From: Enterococcus sp. RIT-PI-f
Lineage (GTDB): Bacteria > Bacillota > Bacilli > Lactobacillales > Enterococcaceae
Direction of reading: 5' to 3'
Length of the DNA stretch: 64,000 nucleotides
Assembly: GCF_001297065.1 (NCBI RefSeq)
Contig: NZ_LHOX01000017.1
Coordinates: forward strand, 1 to 64,000
Below, piece after piece: positions 35,221 through 45,445 of the stretch (position 1 is the first letter of the stretch; each line of letters starts with the position of its first letter). A program made the position numbers and the translations under genes. The notes below the pieces were generated by a model that made no database searches, had not been told where the DNA came from, and saw only the letters and a list, made by a program, of their open reading frames with translations.

Positions 35221-35790
35221 TTAAAATAATGTAATTTCAGTCAAAGGCCAGTAACGCACTAAGACTTTGCCTTCCATTTGATCATCGGTCACAACACCAA
35301 AGCTGCGGCTGTCGCGAGAGATCAACCGATTGTCCCCCATGACAAAATAACTGCCGTCAGGAACGGTGATGGAAAAGTCTTCCGTAAACTGCGTCGCGCT
35401 TGCGGCGATTTCTTGGAACATTTCCCGATAACTATACTCTTCTTGCAACTGATCATCCGCAAACATTTCTTTGAAATCATCCAAGTAAGGCTCTTCGTAA
35501 ACATCGCCATTGATGGTCAATACATCATCTTTCATTTCAACAGTATCCCCTGGCAAACCAATCAGACGTTTCACAGCAATTTTATCAGTATCATCCGGTT
35601 CGACACAAATGACGATATCTTGACGATCGTAACTGGTCAATTTAGTTGCGATCAAACGCTGTTTATCTGCTAAAGTCGGATCCATTGAATGGCCACTAAC
35701 TTTGACTGGTGTTAAAACAAACAAGCGTAGAAGAACAACAGCGATGATAAAGAAAATAATGAACCAATTTTCCTTTAAAATTCTTCTCAT
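35221..35790 (-). CDS. lepB: Type I signal peptidase
   Basis: A 189-residue membrane-anchored serine/lysine protease that removes signal peptides from exported proteins. One N-terminal membrane helix (about 9-27) is followed by SGHSMDPTL with the catalytic Ser (about 35), and KRLIGLPGD with the general-base Lys (about 75). GDNRLISRDSR, the conserved box E, comes near the C-terminus. The ATG at 35790 (MRRILKENW) was chosen from the position of the anchor helix; the GAGGAG upstream is at a long 12-nt spacing. Single-gene unit. Confidence 0.95.
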   Translation of the reverse strand: MRRILKENWFIIFFIIAVVLLRLFVLTPVKVSGHSMDPTLADKQRLIATKLTSYDRQDIVICVEPDDTDKIAVKRLIGLPGDTVEMKDDVLTINGDVYEEPYLDDFKEMFADDQLQEEYSYREMFQEIAASATQFTEDFSITVPDGSYFVMGDNRLISRDSRSFGVVTDDQMEGKVLVRYWPLTEITLF

Positions 35791-35895
35791 AGTGAATGTA
35801 AACTCCTCTTTCTTCAATGGCGAAGTACAGCAATGCGCCAATATTCCACCAATGATTTATTCTTTTATCTTACGGAACTTTCCCCGCTAGAGCAA

Positions 35896-35932
35896 GAGAA
35901 AACATCAAATTTAAACAATTTGATGTTTTCTC
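35896..35932 (-). terminator. Terminator of the osmolyte transporter operon
   Basis: A perfect 16-bp palindromic stem (GAGAAAACATCAAATT and complement) with a 5-nt loop, 17 nt after the ATPase stop. Confidence 0.9.
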
Positions 35933-35948
35933 AGACAAATATCTTCAC

Positions 35949-36914
35949 TTATGCTTCATTCACTTGGGTTTCTCGGCTCAAAAAGGCAAAGACATCTTGA
36001 TGATTCAAAGTCCCTACAGCTTGTCCATTCTCAACGATCGTCAAGGCCGCATGTTGTGCAAACAAGGCATAGGTATCGCTTAATATCATATTGCCTTTGA
36101 TTTTCTCAAGATTTTCATCGATTTCTTTCCTATAATAGCCCATGGCCACCAGATCCGCTACTTTGACTAGTTTGGCTTCATCTTCGCCTGTTTCTTCAAA
36201 GAAGGTTTTGACAAACGCCGTTTTTGGTTGTGCGATGATCACTTCTGGGGTGTCACATTGAACGATCTTGCCTTTGTTCATTACAGCAATTCGTGACCCT
36301 AATTTGATGGCTTCTTTCATATTGTGGGTCACAAAGATGATCGTTGTACCTAACTCTTTGTGCAGATCCAACACCAATTCTTGCAAAGCATTGCGTGAAA
36401 TGGGGTCTAAAGCGCTAAAGGGTTCATCCATCAGGATCACTTCTGGATTTGCTGCCAACGCACGCAAGATGCCGATTCTTTGCTGTTCGCCGCCAGATAA
36501 GGCTTTGGGCAGGCGATGACGGTATTGTTCAGGATCTAACTGTACTTGTTTCAATAGACGGTCTACCGCTTCACTGCGGTCTTTTTTTGACCAACCCAGC
36601 ATTTCTGGAATGACTTCGATATTCTGCTTGACATCCATCGTGGGAAATAAAGCAATCTGCTGCAACACATAGCCCATTTGCCAACGCATTTTTTGGATGT
36701 TGTAATCTTTGATCCGTTTTTCTTTAAAATAGATGTCACCGTCGGTTGGTTCGGATAAGGCATTGATCATTTTTAATGTGGTGGTCTTCCCACTGCCTGA
36801 TGGTCCGACAAGGACAAAAATCTCGCCTTTTTGGATGGTCAGATCAAGATGATCGATCACGATTTTATCATCAAATGCTTTACTGACTTGTTTAAACTCA
36901 ATGATTGGGGTCAT
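35949..36914 (-). CDS. Glycine betaine/choline-type ABC transporter ATPase (OpuCA/OpuBA-like)
   Basis: A 321-residue ATPase: Walker A GPSGSGKTT (about 37), signature LSGGEQQR, Walker B VILMDEPFSALDP, H-loop VTHN. After the ABC core comes a regulatory tail (about 240-321) with a CBS-like segment (NMILSDTYALFAQHAALTIVENGQAVG), as in OpuCA-type proteins that respond to ionic strength. The start codon overlaps the stop of the permease-binding-protein gene by 1 nt. It drives uptake of compatible solutes in osmotic stress. Confidence 0.92.
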   Translation of the reverse strand: MTPIIEFKQVSKAFDDKIVIDHLDLTIQKGEIFVLVGPSGSGKTTTLKMINALSEPTDGDIYFKEKRIKDYNIQKMRWQMGYVLQQIALFPTMDVKQNIEVIPEMLGWSKKDRSEAVDRLLKQVQLDPEQYRHRLPKALSGGEQQRIGILRALAANPEVILMDEPFSALDPISRNALQELVLDLHKELGTTIIFVTHNMKEAIKLGSRIAVMNKGKIVQCDTPEVIIAQPKTAFVKTFFEETGEDEAKLVKVADLVAMGYYRKEIDENLEKIKGNMILSDTYALFAQHAALTIVENGQAVGTLNHQDVFAFLSRETQVNEA

Positions 36915-38455
36915 TATTCGCCCTCCTTCAGTAACCCTTGGTCAAGTAAAAAGGCTTTCGCCACTTCTGCAGGCTGTTTGCCTTCGACATTTACTTGATA
37001 GTTCATTTCACTCATTTGTTCTTCAGTGATTTGTCCTGCTAATTTTTCCAACGCAGCCACAACTTCAGGATGTTCATCCGCAAAGGCGGTTTTCATCAAT
37101 GGTGCCCCTTGATAAGGTGGAAACAGTTCTTGGTCGTCTTCAAGGATCACCAATCCATATTGCTGCAGCTCACTGTCTGTTGAGTAGGCATCCAACAAAT
37201 TGATGTCTCCGTTATTGATGGCTTGATAGCGCAGTGCAGGTTCCATACTCTGTACACTTGGGAAATCTAAGCCATATTTGTCTTGAATGCCCGCATAGCC
37301 ATCCGTACGATCGATAAATTCTAATGTAAAGCCTGCTTTGACTTGACTTTCAATTTTTTTCAAATCAGAGATGGTTGTCAGATCGTTTTCTTCGGCGAAT
37401 TCTTTTTTGACTGCCAAGGCATAGGTATTTTGATACGCCATTGGTTTCAATAAAGTCATATCGAATTGATCATTCAACAAAGTGACCGCTTCTTGATAGG
37501 TTTGATCTGAATCAAGACTTTGACTATCGACATCTTCTGGAACATCAACCAAACTTTCCAAGACCGTTCCGGTAAACTCAGGATAAATATCGACTTGATC
37601 ATTATCCAAAGCACTAAAGAGAAAACTCGTCTTTCCAAAATTCGGCTCTAACTCGACCTGAAGATCTGGATCCTCTTGTTCGATCATTTCTTTGTACATA
37701 TTGATCAAAATATCCGGTTCAGATCCCAATTTACCCGCGATTCGAATCGTATTAGGTGCGAATATACCGCTTTGGGAAAAAGAAATACCGCCGATCACAA
37801 AAATCAACGCTGCCAAGGTTATGATCGTATAGCGCGGTTTTAGGTGTTGCAAGTAACGAATCAATGTACTAAATATAATCGCCAGCAATGCAGAGCCGAT
37901 CGCACCGATCAACGTTAATGCTGGGGCGTTTCGATCGATCCCCAATAAGATAAACGAGCCCAATCCACCTGCACCGATCAAGGCTGCTAAAGTGGCGGTC
38001 CCAATGATCAGGACCAAAGCGGTACGAATACCTGAAATGATCACAGGCAATGCGATCGGTAATTCTACTTTGATCAGACGACGCATCCGGGACATCCCGA
38101 AAGCAACTGCTGCCTCTTCGATCGAAGGATCGATCTCCGATAAACCAATATACGTATTTTGGAATATTGGCAGCAAGGCATAGATAACCAAGGCAATCAG
38201 CGCTGGTGGAGTACCGATACCGACAAAGGGGATCAGCAATCCTAGCAATGCCAATGACGGGATCGTTTGCAGCACGCTCGTGATCTGCAGTCCGACTTCA
38301 GCGGCCCGCTTATGGTTCACAAGCCAGATGGCCAACGGCACAGCGATCACGATGGCAATCAACAATGCCATGATCGATAACGTCAAATGCTCAAAGACGG
38401 CTGTCACCAATTCTCCCTTTCGTTCATTTAAAGTATCCAAAAAAGTATTCATCAT
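36914..38455 (-). CDS. Fused permease / substrate-binding protein for osmolytes (OpuC-like)
   Basis: A 513-residue fusion. Residues 1-215 form the BPD_transp_1 permease, with about five membrane helices and the EAA-loop region [25 protein letters not shown] further helix at about 215-235 leads into an extracellular OpuAC-type ligand-binding domain (about 240-510: [38 protein letters not shown]). This fused layout is known from lactic acid bacteria and saves a separate lipoprotein. Likely ligands are glycine betaine, choline or carnitine. ATG at 38455 with AGAGAGG 5 nt upstream. Confidence 0.92.
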   Translation of the reverse strand: MMNTFLDTLNERKGELVTAVFEHLTLSIMALLIAIVIAVPLAIWLVNHKRAAEVGLQITSVLQTIPSLALLGLLIPFVGIGTPPALIALVIYALLPIFQNTYIGLSEIDPSIEEAAVAFGMSRMRRLIKVELPIALPVIISGIRTALVLIIGTATLAALIGAGGLGSFILLGIDRNAPALTLIGAIGSALLAIIFSTLIRYLQHLKPRYTIITLAALIFVIGGISFSQSGIFAPNTIRIAGKLGSEPDILINMYKEMIEQEDPDLQVELEPNFGKTSFLFSALDNDQVDIYPEFTGTVLESLVDVPEDVDSQSLDSDQTYQEAVTLLNDQFDMTLLKPMAYQNTYALAVKKEFAEENDLTTISDLKKIESQVKAGFTLEFIDRTDGYAGIQDKYGLDFPSVQSMEPALRYQAINNGDINLLDAYSTDSELQQYGLVILEDDQELFPPYQGAPLMKTAFADEHPEVVAALEKLAGQITEEQMSEMNYQVNVEGKQPAEVAKAFLLDQGLLKEGE

Positions 38456-38521
38456 TTCATCCTCTCTTGTGCCATAGGTTAAGTATAAACGAAGGAAGGC
38501 ATTCCCGCCAAAACCAAGACT

Positions 38522-38555
38522 CAAAAAAAGAGTTGCCTACGATAGACAACTCTCA
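38522..38555 (-). terminator. Terminator of clpB
   Basis: AGAGTTG / CAACTCT stem (7 bp) with an 11-nt loop, followed on the minus strand by seven T residues. Confidence 0.8.
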
Positions 38556-38567
38556 AAAATGTTTGCT

Positions 38568-41171
38568 TTAATCCACGATGGGTTGATTCGCAAAAACCAA
38601 CTGATCATGCAGCAATTCGATGGTCACTTCTGTTTTTGGCAATACTCTGCCAGAAACGATTTCTTTTGCAAGGGGTGTTTCAACTTCTTTAGTGATAAAG
38701 CGACGCAATGGACGTGCACCATAAGCTGGTTCATAAGAACTTTCGGCAATCCATCGTTTAGCTTCTTCGGTAATCGTCAAGCGAATATCTTGGGCTTCTA
38801 AACGATGAGACAATTGCGCAATGATCTTGTCAACGATGCCAGTCACATTGGCTAAACTTAAAGGTGTAAATAAAATCGTATCATCGATCCGATTCAAAAA
38901 TTCTGGTTTGAAATGGCCACGCAGCAATCCGCCCACACCTTCAGCAATCTCTTCTGGAATCGTTCCTTCACTGGTTACCCCTTCTAGCAACAGTTGAGAA
39001 CCGATATTGCTCGTCATGATCAGCACTGTATTTTTAAAGTCTACAACGCGTCCCTTAGAATCTGTCAAACGTCCATCATCTAAGACTTGCAATAAAATAT
39101 TGAAGACATCGGGATGTGCTTTTTCAATTTCATCCAGCAAAACGATCGTGTATGGATTTCGTCGAACAGCTTCTGTCAATTGTCCGCCTTCTTCATAGCC
39201 GACATAACCTGGAGGTGCACCCACCAGCCGTGAAACGGCATGTTTTTCCATATATTCACTCATATCGATCCGAACCATATGTTCTTCTGAATCAAATAGA
39301 TTTACAGCTAATGCTTTAGCCAATTCGGTTTTACCAACACCAGTTGGACCTAAAAAGAGGAAAGACCCCAGTGGCCGATTTGGATCTTGCAGTCCCGCAC
39401 GAGAACGTAATACGGCATCGCTGACGGCATCGACGGCTTCGTCTTGGCCGATGACCCGTTGATGCAACGTTTCATTCAATTTCAATAATTTTTCCCGTTC
39501 GCCTTCAACAAGTTTGGTCACTGGAATGCCTGTCAGACGGCCAACCACCATAGCGATTTCATTCTCAGTCACAGATTCCTGGACCATGCGAATGCCTTCT
39601 GCTTCATTCTTGTCCTCTAAGGACAGCAATTCTTTTTCTAATTGCGGAATGGTGCCATGTCGCAAAACAGCTGCCCGTTCCAGATCATAATTGTTTTCGG
39701 CATCTTCTAATTCATGCTTGGCTTTATCGATCTCTGCCCGTTTATTGGATACGGCATTGACTTCTTCTTTTTCCGTTTCCCATTGCATTTTCATTGTATT
39801 GACTTCTTCCCGCAATTCGGCCAACTCGGCTTGCAAGATCGTCAAACGTTTTTTAGACGCATCATCAGACTCTTTCTTCAAGGCTGCTTCTTCGATCTCT
39901 AATTGCATCAATCGCCGTGTGACTTGGTCTAATTCCGTTGGCATTGAATTCATTTCAACACGAATCGTTGCACTGGCTTCATCCACCAAGTCAATTGCTT
40001 TGTCCGGTAGAAAGCGATCGGTGATATAACGATCAGACAGGGTCGCAGCCGCTACTAAGGCATTGTCATGGATATTGACCCCATGATGGATCTCAAACCG
40101 TTCTTTTAATCCCCGCAAGATCGAGATCGTATCTTCAACAGTCGGTTCTTTGACCAATACTTTTTGGAAACGGCGTTCTAATGCCTTGTCTTTTTCCATG
40201 TATTGCCGATATTCATCTAACGTTGTTGCACCAATCGTATGCAATTCACCACGGGCCAACATCGGTTTCAATAAATTGCCGGCATCCATACTGCCTTCGG
40301 TCTTCCCTGCACCAACAATGTTATGGATCTCATCGATAAAGAGTATGATCCGGCCATCGGCTTTTTTGACTTCTTGCAAAACAGCTTTCAAGCGTTCTTC
40401 AAATTCGCCGCGGAATTTCGCCCCTGCAATCAATGCCCCCATATCTAATGAGAAAATTGTTTTGTCCTTCAAGTTTTCCGGTACATCTTTACGGACGATC
40501 CGTTGCGCCAATCCTTCGACGATCGCTGTTTTACCAACACCAGGTTCACCGATCAATACAGGATTGTTTTTGGTTTTCCTTGAAAGGATGCGAATCACAT
40601 CTCTGATTTCTTCATCTCTGCCAATGATTGGGTCCATTTTTCCACTACGGACCTGCTGTACCAGATCGACGCCATATTTTTCCAAGGCTTTGTATTGTTC
40701 TTCTTGATTTTGTGAGGTCACATGATCCCCTCCTCTTAATTGTTCAATCATTTGTTTGAGTGACTTTTCTGAAATACCTTGCTTTTTCAGATAGACAGTC
40801 AATGGATGGTGTTGCAATTTCATCAAAGCCAACAAAACGATTTCCGTTGACAAGTATTCATCTTGAAACTGATTTTTTAGTTGATCTGCTTCAGAAAGCA
40901 AGGTAAATAGGTTCTGACTCATGGACTTACCATAGCGCACGTTACTGCCCTCTACTGCTGAGATGCCATCCAAAAGACGATCGACTTCTGATTCAAGGGC
41001 ATCTGCATCGATCCCAGCATCTGTATAAAAATTGCGGCCAAATTGATTGGCTTGCAAGAAAATTTTCCATAAATGTGCAATATCGATTTCTTGATGATGC
41101 CGCGTCATCGCCACTTGTTGTGCTTCAGCGATGGCACTTTGCAACGTAGTTGTCATTTTTTCTGGGTTCAT
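38568..41171 (-). CDS. clpB: ClpB disaggregase
   Basis: An 867-residue Hsp100 ATPase that threads aggregated proteins and works with DnaK. It has an N-domain (1-145) and NBD1 with Walker [10 protein letters not shown] (about 205) and Walker B LFIDEIH. The coiled-coil M-domain (about 405-525, [17 protein letters not shown]...) separates it from ClpC/ClpE. NBD2 carries GPTGVGKTE (about 605) and [13 protein letters not shown]. The ATG at 41171 follows GGGAGG. Upstream lies a consensus promoter whose -35 box is inside a CtsR operator, so it is heat-inducible by CtsR derepression. Single-gene transcript ending in a terminator. Confidence 0.97.
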   Translation of the reverse strand: MNPEKMTTTLQSAIAEAQQVAMTRHHQEIDIAHLWKIFLQANQFGRNFYTDAGIDADALESEVDRLLDGISAVEGSNVRYGKSMSQNLFTLLSEADQLKNQFQDEYLSTEIVLLALMKLQHHPLTVYLKKQGISEKSLKQMIEQLRGGDHVTSQNQEEQYKALEKYGVDLVQQVRSGKMDPIIGRDEEIRDVIRILSRKTKNNPVLIGEPGVGKTAIVEGLAQRIVRKDVPENLKDKTIFSLDMGALIAGAKFRGEFEERLKAVLQEVKKADGRIILFIDEIHNIVGAGKTEGSMDAGNLLKPMLARGELHTIGATTLDEYRQYMEKDKALERRFQKVLVKEPTVEDTISILRGLKERFEIHHGVNIHDNALVAAATLSDRYITDRFLPDKAIDLVDEASATIRVEMNSMPTELDQVTRRLMQLEIEEAALKKESDDASKKRLTILQAELAELREEVNTMKMQWETEKEEVNAVSNKRAEIDKAKHELEDAENNYDLERAAVLRHGTIPQLEKELLSLEDKNEAEGIRMVQESVTENEIAMVVGRLTGIPVTKLVEGEREKLLKLNETLHQRVIGQDEAVDAVSDAVLRSRAGLQDPNRPLGSFLFLGPTGVGKTELAKALAVNLFDSEEHMVRIDMSEYMEKHAVSRLVGAPPGYVGYEEGGQLTEAVRRNPYTIVLLDEIEKAHPDVFNILLQVLDDGRLTDSKGRVVDFKNTVLIMTSNIGSQLLLEGVTSEGTIPEEIAEGVGGLLRGHFKPEFLNRIDDTILFTPLSLANVTGIVDKIIAQLSHRLEAQDIRLTITEEAKRWIAESSYEPAYGARPLRRFITKEVETPLAKEIVSGRVLPKTEVTIELLHDQLVFANQPIVD

Positions 41172-41236
41172 TAAAATTCCTCCCATGCTATATTTGGATA
41201 AAGAATACGCATATAGACATCTTTGTCTACTTTATT

Positions 41237-41266
41237 AGTATACAACCATGGTCAGAAATGGTCAAA
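41237..41266 (-). promoter_or_regulatory. clpB promoter overlapped by a CtsR operator
   Basis: On the minus strand TTGACC (-35), a 17-nt spacer and TATACT (-10). Read on the plus strand, 41250-41266 is GGTCAGA AAT GGTCAAA, one mismatch from the CtsR heptad repeat (A/GGTCAAA-NAN-A/GGTCAAA). Bound CtsR would cover the -35 box and spacer. Confidence 0.88.
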
Positions 41267-41316
41267 AACAACCTCTTGAATTTAAGTATTTTTTTAACTA
41301 TTTTTTTTCATGAAAA

Positions 41317-41346
41317 TTGACAGAAAGCGACAGTCAATGGTATGCT
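41317..41346 (+). promoter_or_regulatory. Promoter of the ABC-F gene
   Basis: TTGACA, an 18-nt spacer and TATGCT, about 120 nt before the ATG, leaving a long 5' leader. Confidence 0.7.
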
Positions 41347-41375
41347 GAGGGCTGATTGATTTTTTAATCATCAAG

Positions 41376-41451
41376 AAAAAAGCGTATTTGGCTGAACTAT
41401 GGGCCGATCGCAATGTTCAAGCTGTTAACAAATGATGTTTACGGCTTTTTT
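41376..41451 (+). promoter_or_regulatory. Possible attenuator in the ABC-F leader
   Basis: AAAAAAGCGTA (41376-41386) can pair with TTTACGGCTTTTTT (41438-41451) with one bulge, and inside it GCTGAAC (41391) pairs with GTTCAAGC (41415), also with a bulge. The outer stem ends in a T6 run just before the ribosome site, like a leader terminator. A nine-codon ORF (MGRSQCSSC, 41399-41428) overlaps the structure but has no ribosome site. Leader attenuation is a known control of ABC-F resistance genes; here it is inference. Confidence 0.4.
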
Positions 41452-41465
41452 ATATGGAGGAAATC

Positions 41466-42992
41466 ATGTTAACTTTAACGAATATTACCCAGCAATTTGG
41501 AGATAAATTGCTTTATGAAGATGTATCTGTCCAAATCAATCGTGGCGAGAAGGTCGGGCTGATTGGCCGCAACGGCGCTGGCAAGAGTACCTTGATCAAA
41601 ATCATCACTGGAGAGATCTTGCCAGATGATGGCTTTGTCAATTTTCCTAAGAATCTCAAGATGGGCTATCTGGACCAATATGTCAATGTGGATGAAGCGC
41701 AAACGATTCGCGACTTTCTGCGCTCGGCATTTGCTGCTGACTTTGAAAAAGAACAGCAAATTGCCGATTTATATGTAACATATAGCGAATCATATGATGA
41801 TAAAGTTTTAGAAAAAGCCGGTGAATTACAAAACCAGCTAGACCAGGGTGATTTTTATCAAATGGATACCTTGGTCGATGATTTGGCAGAAGGATTGGGC
41901 ATTGCCATTTTAGGGATGGACACGCCGTTGGCTTCTTTAAGTGGTGGACAACGCTCAAAATTGATTTTAGCCAAAATGCTGTTGGAAAAACCTGATATGT
42001 TGATTTTGGATGAGCCTACCAATCACTTAGATGATGAACATATCAAGTGGCTGGTTGACTTCTTGCAAAATTTTAATGGGACTTATTTGGTTGTTTCCCA
42101 TGATCGCCATTTCTTAAATCAGATCACGACCCACATCATCGATATCGAGTTTGGCAAATTGTCTAAATATACCGGCAATCTCGACAAAGCTTTAAAACTA
42201 AAAACGTTGCAAAATGAAAGTTATATGAAACAATATGAAGCCCAACAAGAACATATCAAAAAGACCGAAAGCTATATCCGTAAATACAAAGCTGGTTCTC
42301 GTTCAACGATGGCCAAAAGTCGTGAAAAACAACTCGCCAAAGTGGAACGGTTGACCCCACCGCAAGACGTGCCGAAACCTCATTTAGGTTTTGATATGGC
42401 ACCGATCGTCACGACATTGGCCCTTGAAACCACCAATTTAGTGATTGGCTATGACCAAAAGCCTTTGTTGACACCAATCAACTTGACCATTCGCTATGGA
42501 GAAAAAATTGCCATTCGCGGCTTTAACGGCATCGGTAAATCAACCTTGATCAAAACGATTTTAGGCTTGATCCCAACGATTGAAGGCACAGTGTCTTATC
42601 CGCAACATACCAAGTTCAATTATTTCTCCCAAGATCTTGAATGGGCCTATCCATTGCAAACCCCTTTACAATATTTGGAAGACTTGTTTCCCAAAGCGAC
42701 CAATAAAGAATTGCGTCGCCAATTGTCACGGGCTGGATTGCCAAGCCAATTGGCTCAAGAAGCCTTAAAACTACTTAGTGGTGGTGAACAAACCAAGGTC
42801 AAATTAGCAGAAATGATGTTGATCAAAAGCAATTTCTTGATTTTGGATGAACCCACCAACCACATCGATCAAGATACCAAGAACAATCTTCAAGAAACGT
42901 TGGCCGCATATCCCGGCACAGTCTTAGTCGTTTCCCATGAAGCTGAGTTTTATGAAACCTTTGTCGATCGAATCGTTGATTTGAAAGATTGA
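41466..42992 (+). CDS. ABC-F family ATPase (ribosome-associated)
   Basis: A 508-residue soluble protein with two ABC domains and no membrane segments. Domain 1: Walker A GRNGAGKST (about 35), signature LSGGQ, Walker B MLILDEPTNHLDD. A charged linker (about 245-305, TESYIRKYKAGSRSTMAKSREKQL) follows. Domain 2: GFNGIGKST, LLSGGEQTK, FLILDEPTNHID. ABC-F proteins bind the ribosomal E site to rescue stalled or antibiotic-blocked ribosomes. The short linker is unlike the long arm of well-known resistance forms, so a housekeeping role similar to YkpA/YbiT is more likely. GGAGG lies 5 nt before ATG. Confidence 0.92.
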   Translation: MLTLTNITQQFGDKLLYEDVSVQINRGEKVGLIGRNGAGKSTLIKIITGEILPDDGFVNFPKNLKMGYLDQYVNVDEAQTIRDFLRSAFAADFEKEQQIADLYVTYSESYDDKVLEKAGELQNQLDQGDFYQMDTLVDDLAEGLGIAILGMDTPLASLSGGQRSKLILAKMLLEKPDMLILDEPTNHLDDEHIKWLVDFLQNFNGTYLVVSHDRHFLNQITTHIIDIEFGKLSKYTGNLDKALKLKTLQNESYMKQYEAQQEHIKKTESYIRKYKAGSRSTMAKSREKQLAKVERLTPPQDVPKPHLGFDMAPIVTTLALETTNLVIGYDQKPLLTPINLTIRYGEKIAIRGFNGIGKSTLIKTILGLIPTIEGTVSYPQHTKFNYFSQDLEWAYPLQTPLQYLEDLFPKATNKELRRQLSRAGLPSQLAQEALKLLSGGEQTKVKLAEMMLIKSNFLILDEPTNHIDQDTKNNLQETLAAYPGTVLVVSHEAEFYETFVDRIVDLKD

Positions 42993-43040
42993 TCTGTCAT
43001 GGTCCCGCTTTTTGACAGTTGTACCTATCAAAGACACTAA

Positions 43041-43079
43041 AAATGCCATTCCTAGATGATCTGGGAATGGCATTTTTTT
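43041..43079. terminator. Bidirectional terminator between ABC-F and flippase-like genes
   Basis: AAATGCCATTCC / GGAATGGCATTT stem with an A-rich 5' side and T7 3' side, between convergent genes; it overlaps the last stop codon of the flippase-like gene. Confidence 0.9.
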
Positions 43080-44112
43080 ATTCAACTTTGATTTTTTCAT
43101 TTTTCAATTCAGTCAATTCGGCTTGGATGTCCTTGCGTTTTTGCACCATGACATAACCAAAACCAATCACAAAAGGCCAGATAAATGTAGCCAATCGATA
43201 CAACAGCATGGATGAAGCCGCATCGACGGTACCCACCAGTGGACCAAATAAGAACATATATACGAATTCAAAGGAGCCGATGCCGGCCGGCGTTGGGATC
43301 ACACCAGACAAGACCACGGCGAAACTAATAAATGAAAATGTTAATAAGAAATCGATATCCGGATGATTATTGACCAAAATGACATAAGGAATCACATACC
43401 ACGGTACCATTTTCAAGAGGTTCCATAGGTAGATCCGCACAAAGGCCGTTCGATCTTGCAAGATTGAATTGACTGTTTCTCGCAAGGAATAGATTTGGGT
43501 ATTACACTTATCAATAATGCCTCTGAAGGCTGGACGTTTAAATAGTTTGTGGCTGATCGTCACAAATAAAACTTGCACGTTAAGACTGACAGACAATGCC
43601 AGCAAAACTGCAATGAGCAGAAACACAAGCACGATTCCAGCCAAAATGACCCAGATCAAATTCGGCGCATGATCATAAAACAGTGAGAATTGAATGATCA
43701 AACCAGCGATCGCATAGGTAAGAATGGCAAATTTGTACATGACCATATGGAGTGTCGTGACCCCTACTCCTTGTGACAAGTGCAGACCGCTTTTGCGATA
43801 AAAATTGACTTCCGAAATCAATGTACCTGCGCCAAACGTAATGATCCGATAAAAGCCACTATAACAAACGGTGAAAAAGCCATCTTTCGTAGAAAAGTCA
43901 GGTTGAAAATTGCTTGCGATCTCTTTGACTGTCCGTCCTTCGATCCACAAATATAACGTGCCCAAAAGCATGACCATCAGAACGACCACCCAGCTGGTAT
44001 TTCTGATTTCTGCTAAAATGTCCATCATTGAACTACGGACGAAGAAATACATGACCCCCAAAATGATGACCAGTAACAACAAGTTTAATCCAAATTTTAT
44101 TTTTGCTTTCAT
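43078..44112 (-). CDS. UPF0104/LPG-synthase-like integral membrane protein
   Basis: A 344-residue protein with about eight membrane segments, and the family-typical VLSGVIPTPAGIGSFEFVYMFLF segment near residue 268 (compare the PxPGGxGxxE motif). It belongs to the lysylphosphatidylglycerol-synthase transmembrane (UPF0104) family. It lacks the catalytic C-terminal domain of MprF, so it corresponds to the flippase half. It may move a lipid across the membrane. It is followed toward the right by DUF1294 and lipid-kinase-like genes on the same strand, a loosely lipid-related group. Confidence 0.85.
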   Translation of the reverse strand: MKAKIKFGLNLLLLVIILGVMYFFVRSSMMDILAEIRNTSWVVVLMVMLLGTLYLWIEGRTVKEIASNFQPDFSTKDGFFTVCYSGFYRIITFGAGTLISEVNFYRKSGLHLSQGVGVTTLHMVMYKFAILTYAIAGLIIQFSLFYDHAPNLIWVILAGIVLVFLLIAVLLALSVSLNVQVLFVTISHKLFKRPAFRGIIDKCNTQIYSLRETVNSILQDRTAFVRIYLWNLLKMVPWYVIPYVILVNNHPDIDFLLTFSFISFAVVLSGVIPTPAGIGSFEFVYMFLFGPLVGTVDAASSMLLYRLATFIWPFVIGFGYVMVQKRKDIQAELTELKNEKIKVE

Positions 44113-44139
44113 GATAACTCCTTGATTTTTTGCAGCAGA

Positions 44140-44412
44140 TTAGGCAAAGAAATAGATCAACAACAACGCCACCAACGTACCCAAGATAAAGACGACCGTA
44201 AACTTCTTCTTCTTGGTTTTATGGTGAAATACCCGTTGCGCGATCAAGCCGCCAAAGCCGCCGCCGATCAATCCCATGAATAGCAGATTCAGTTCCGGTA
44301 CCCGCCAACGTTTCTTTACTGCTTGATATTTATCATAACCCATAAGGCAGAAAAGATAAAGGTTTGCCGCTAGCAAATAAAACCATAGCGGATTGTAAAG
44401 CCATGCCTCCAT
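44140..44412 (-). CDS. DUF1294 small membrane protein
   Basis: A 90-residue protein with three hydrophobic segments (about 8-24, 41-58, 72-89). The NLYLFCLMGYDKYQA and MGLIGGGFGGLIAQRVFHHKTKK stretches are characteristic of DUF1294. It is a membrane protein of unknown function, between the flippase-like and lipid-kinase-like genes. Confidence 0.82.
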   Translation of the reverse strand: MEAWLYNPLWFYLLAANLYLFCLMGYDKYQAVKKRWRVPELNLLFMGLIGGGFGGLIAQRVFHHKTKKKKFTVVFILGTLVALLLIYFFA

Positions 44413-44445
44413 TTATTCCCCTCCCTATCCAGCATCATTGCTTTG

Positions 44446-45354
44446 TTATTTGCTATCTGTCTTATCTGCGGGGACCCGCATAGTGAGTCCGTGTTTGATG
44501 ACTTTCATCTCAATCGGCAGATCATCTGTTGGGTCACCGTCTGTTCTTGTTTGCACTTTACTTTCTTTGGCACGAATTGTTATTTCTGATGCTGTAAAAT
44601 ACTCAACACTCGGTACTTTTGCGATCCGTCCGCGGATAATACGCGGCAAGAAGACAATAAAGGACAATAGGTTCAACTTCGGCAATAAGATGATATGAAA
44701 TAGACCATCATCTGGTCGTGCCGATTCGTCAAAGTTGGTAAAGCCACCGGCTGAATTGGACATGATCACTGTCAACAATTGGGCTTTTCCTTGCCATTTG
44801 CGTTTTTCAGATACCAATTCCAGTTTGTACTGTTTCTTTTTAAATAAATAATGAAAGAATCGTTTCATAAAAGCGAGTGGACCATATTGCTGTTTTTCTT
44901 CTTGAGAAGTCTCAGCTGCCGTATCTGCCAAGATACCGATGGTCATCGTTGAAATCATGACTTGATCATTGACCATGCCATAATCGATGCCTCGATCTGT
45001 GCCATTCAAGATCGTGTCAAAAGCTTCTTCTGGCTTCACTGAGATACCCAGCATTTTAGCAAAATTATTGACTGTTCCACCAGGAATAATACCGATTTTC
45101 AAATCTGGTAGTTGTTCCTTGAAGGTTTGGATGCCATGATGGATCGTCCCGTCGCCTCCGATGATCACCACGGTATCTACCTGATTTTCTTTTGCTGTTT
45201 GGCGAACCTCCTCTGGATCTGTATCTGGGTTGGAAGGTTGAAGAACGACTGTCGCTTCAGGCTGCTGTTCTTTGCTATAACGCTCAAAATCTTGCGCGGT
45301 TTTTTTGGCCTCACTTTTGCCAGCTGTATCATTATACAAAACGATGATGTTCAT
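44446..45354 (-). CDS. Diacylglycerol kinase-family lipid kinase (YegS/DgkB-like)
   Basis: A 302-residue soluble or peripheral enzyme. The DAGK catalytic motif GGDGTIHHG is near residue 72 and GGTVNNFAK near 98, with GADGFF-like DDGLFHIIL near the C-terminus. Relatives phosphorylate diacylglycerol to recycle it from lipoteichoic acid synthesis, or phosphorylate other lipids. ATG at 45354 with AGGAAG 8 nt upstream. It is not the small membrane kinase DgkA. Confidence 0.9.
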   Translation of the reverse strand: MNIIVLYNDTAGKSEAKKTAQDFERYSKEQQPEATVVLQPSNPDTDPEEVRQTAKENQVDTVVIIGGDGTIHHGIQTFKEQLPDLKIGIIPGGTVNNFAKMLGISVKPEEAFDTILNGTDRGIDYGMVNDQVMISTMTIGILADTAAETSQEEKQQYGPLAFMKRFFHYLFKKKQYKLELVSEKRKWQGKAQLLTVIMSNSAGGFTNFDESARPDDGLFHIILLPKLNLLSFIVFLPRIIRGRIAKVPSVEYFTASEITIRAKESKVQTRTDGDPTDDLPIEMKVIKHGLTMRVPADKTDSK

Positions 45355-45445
45355 ATGAACCACTTCCTAAAAATGGCTAGGCCCTGCGCATCAAGCGGCA
45401 AGATTGCCCAGCCATAAAATTTGATTTCTGTGTAAACTAAAAAAT

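Noticed and set aside
35278..35673. 131-codon plus-strand frame
   Set aside because: Antisense to lepB catalytic motifs; no ribosome site.
38525..38556. TTGCCTACG, also present at the lepA-integrase boundary
   Set aside because: Here it is part of the clpB terminator stem; a 9-nt match is most likely chance, not a second attachment site.
40150..40707. Long 185-codon plus-strand frame
   Set aside because: It lies fully antisense to conserved clpB motifs and has no ribosome site; its composition is a mirror of clpB.
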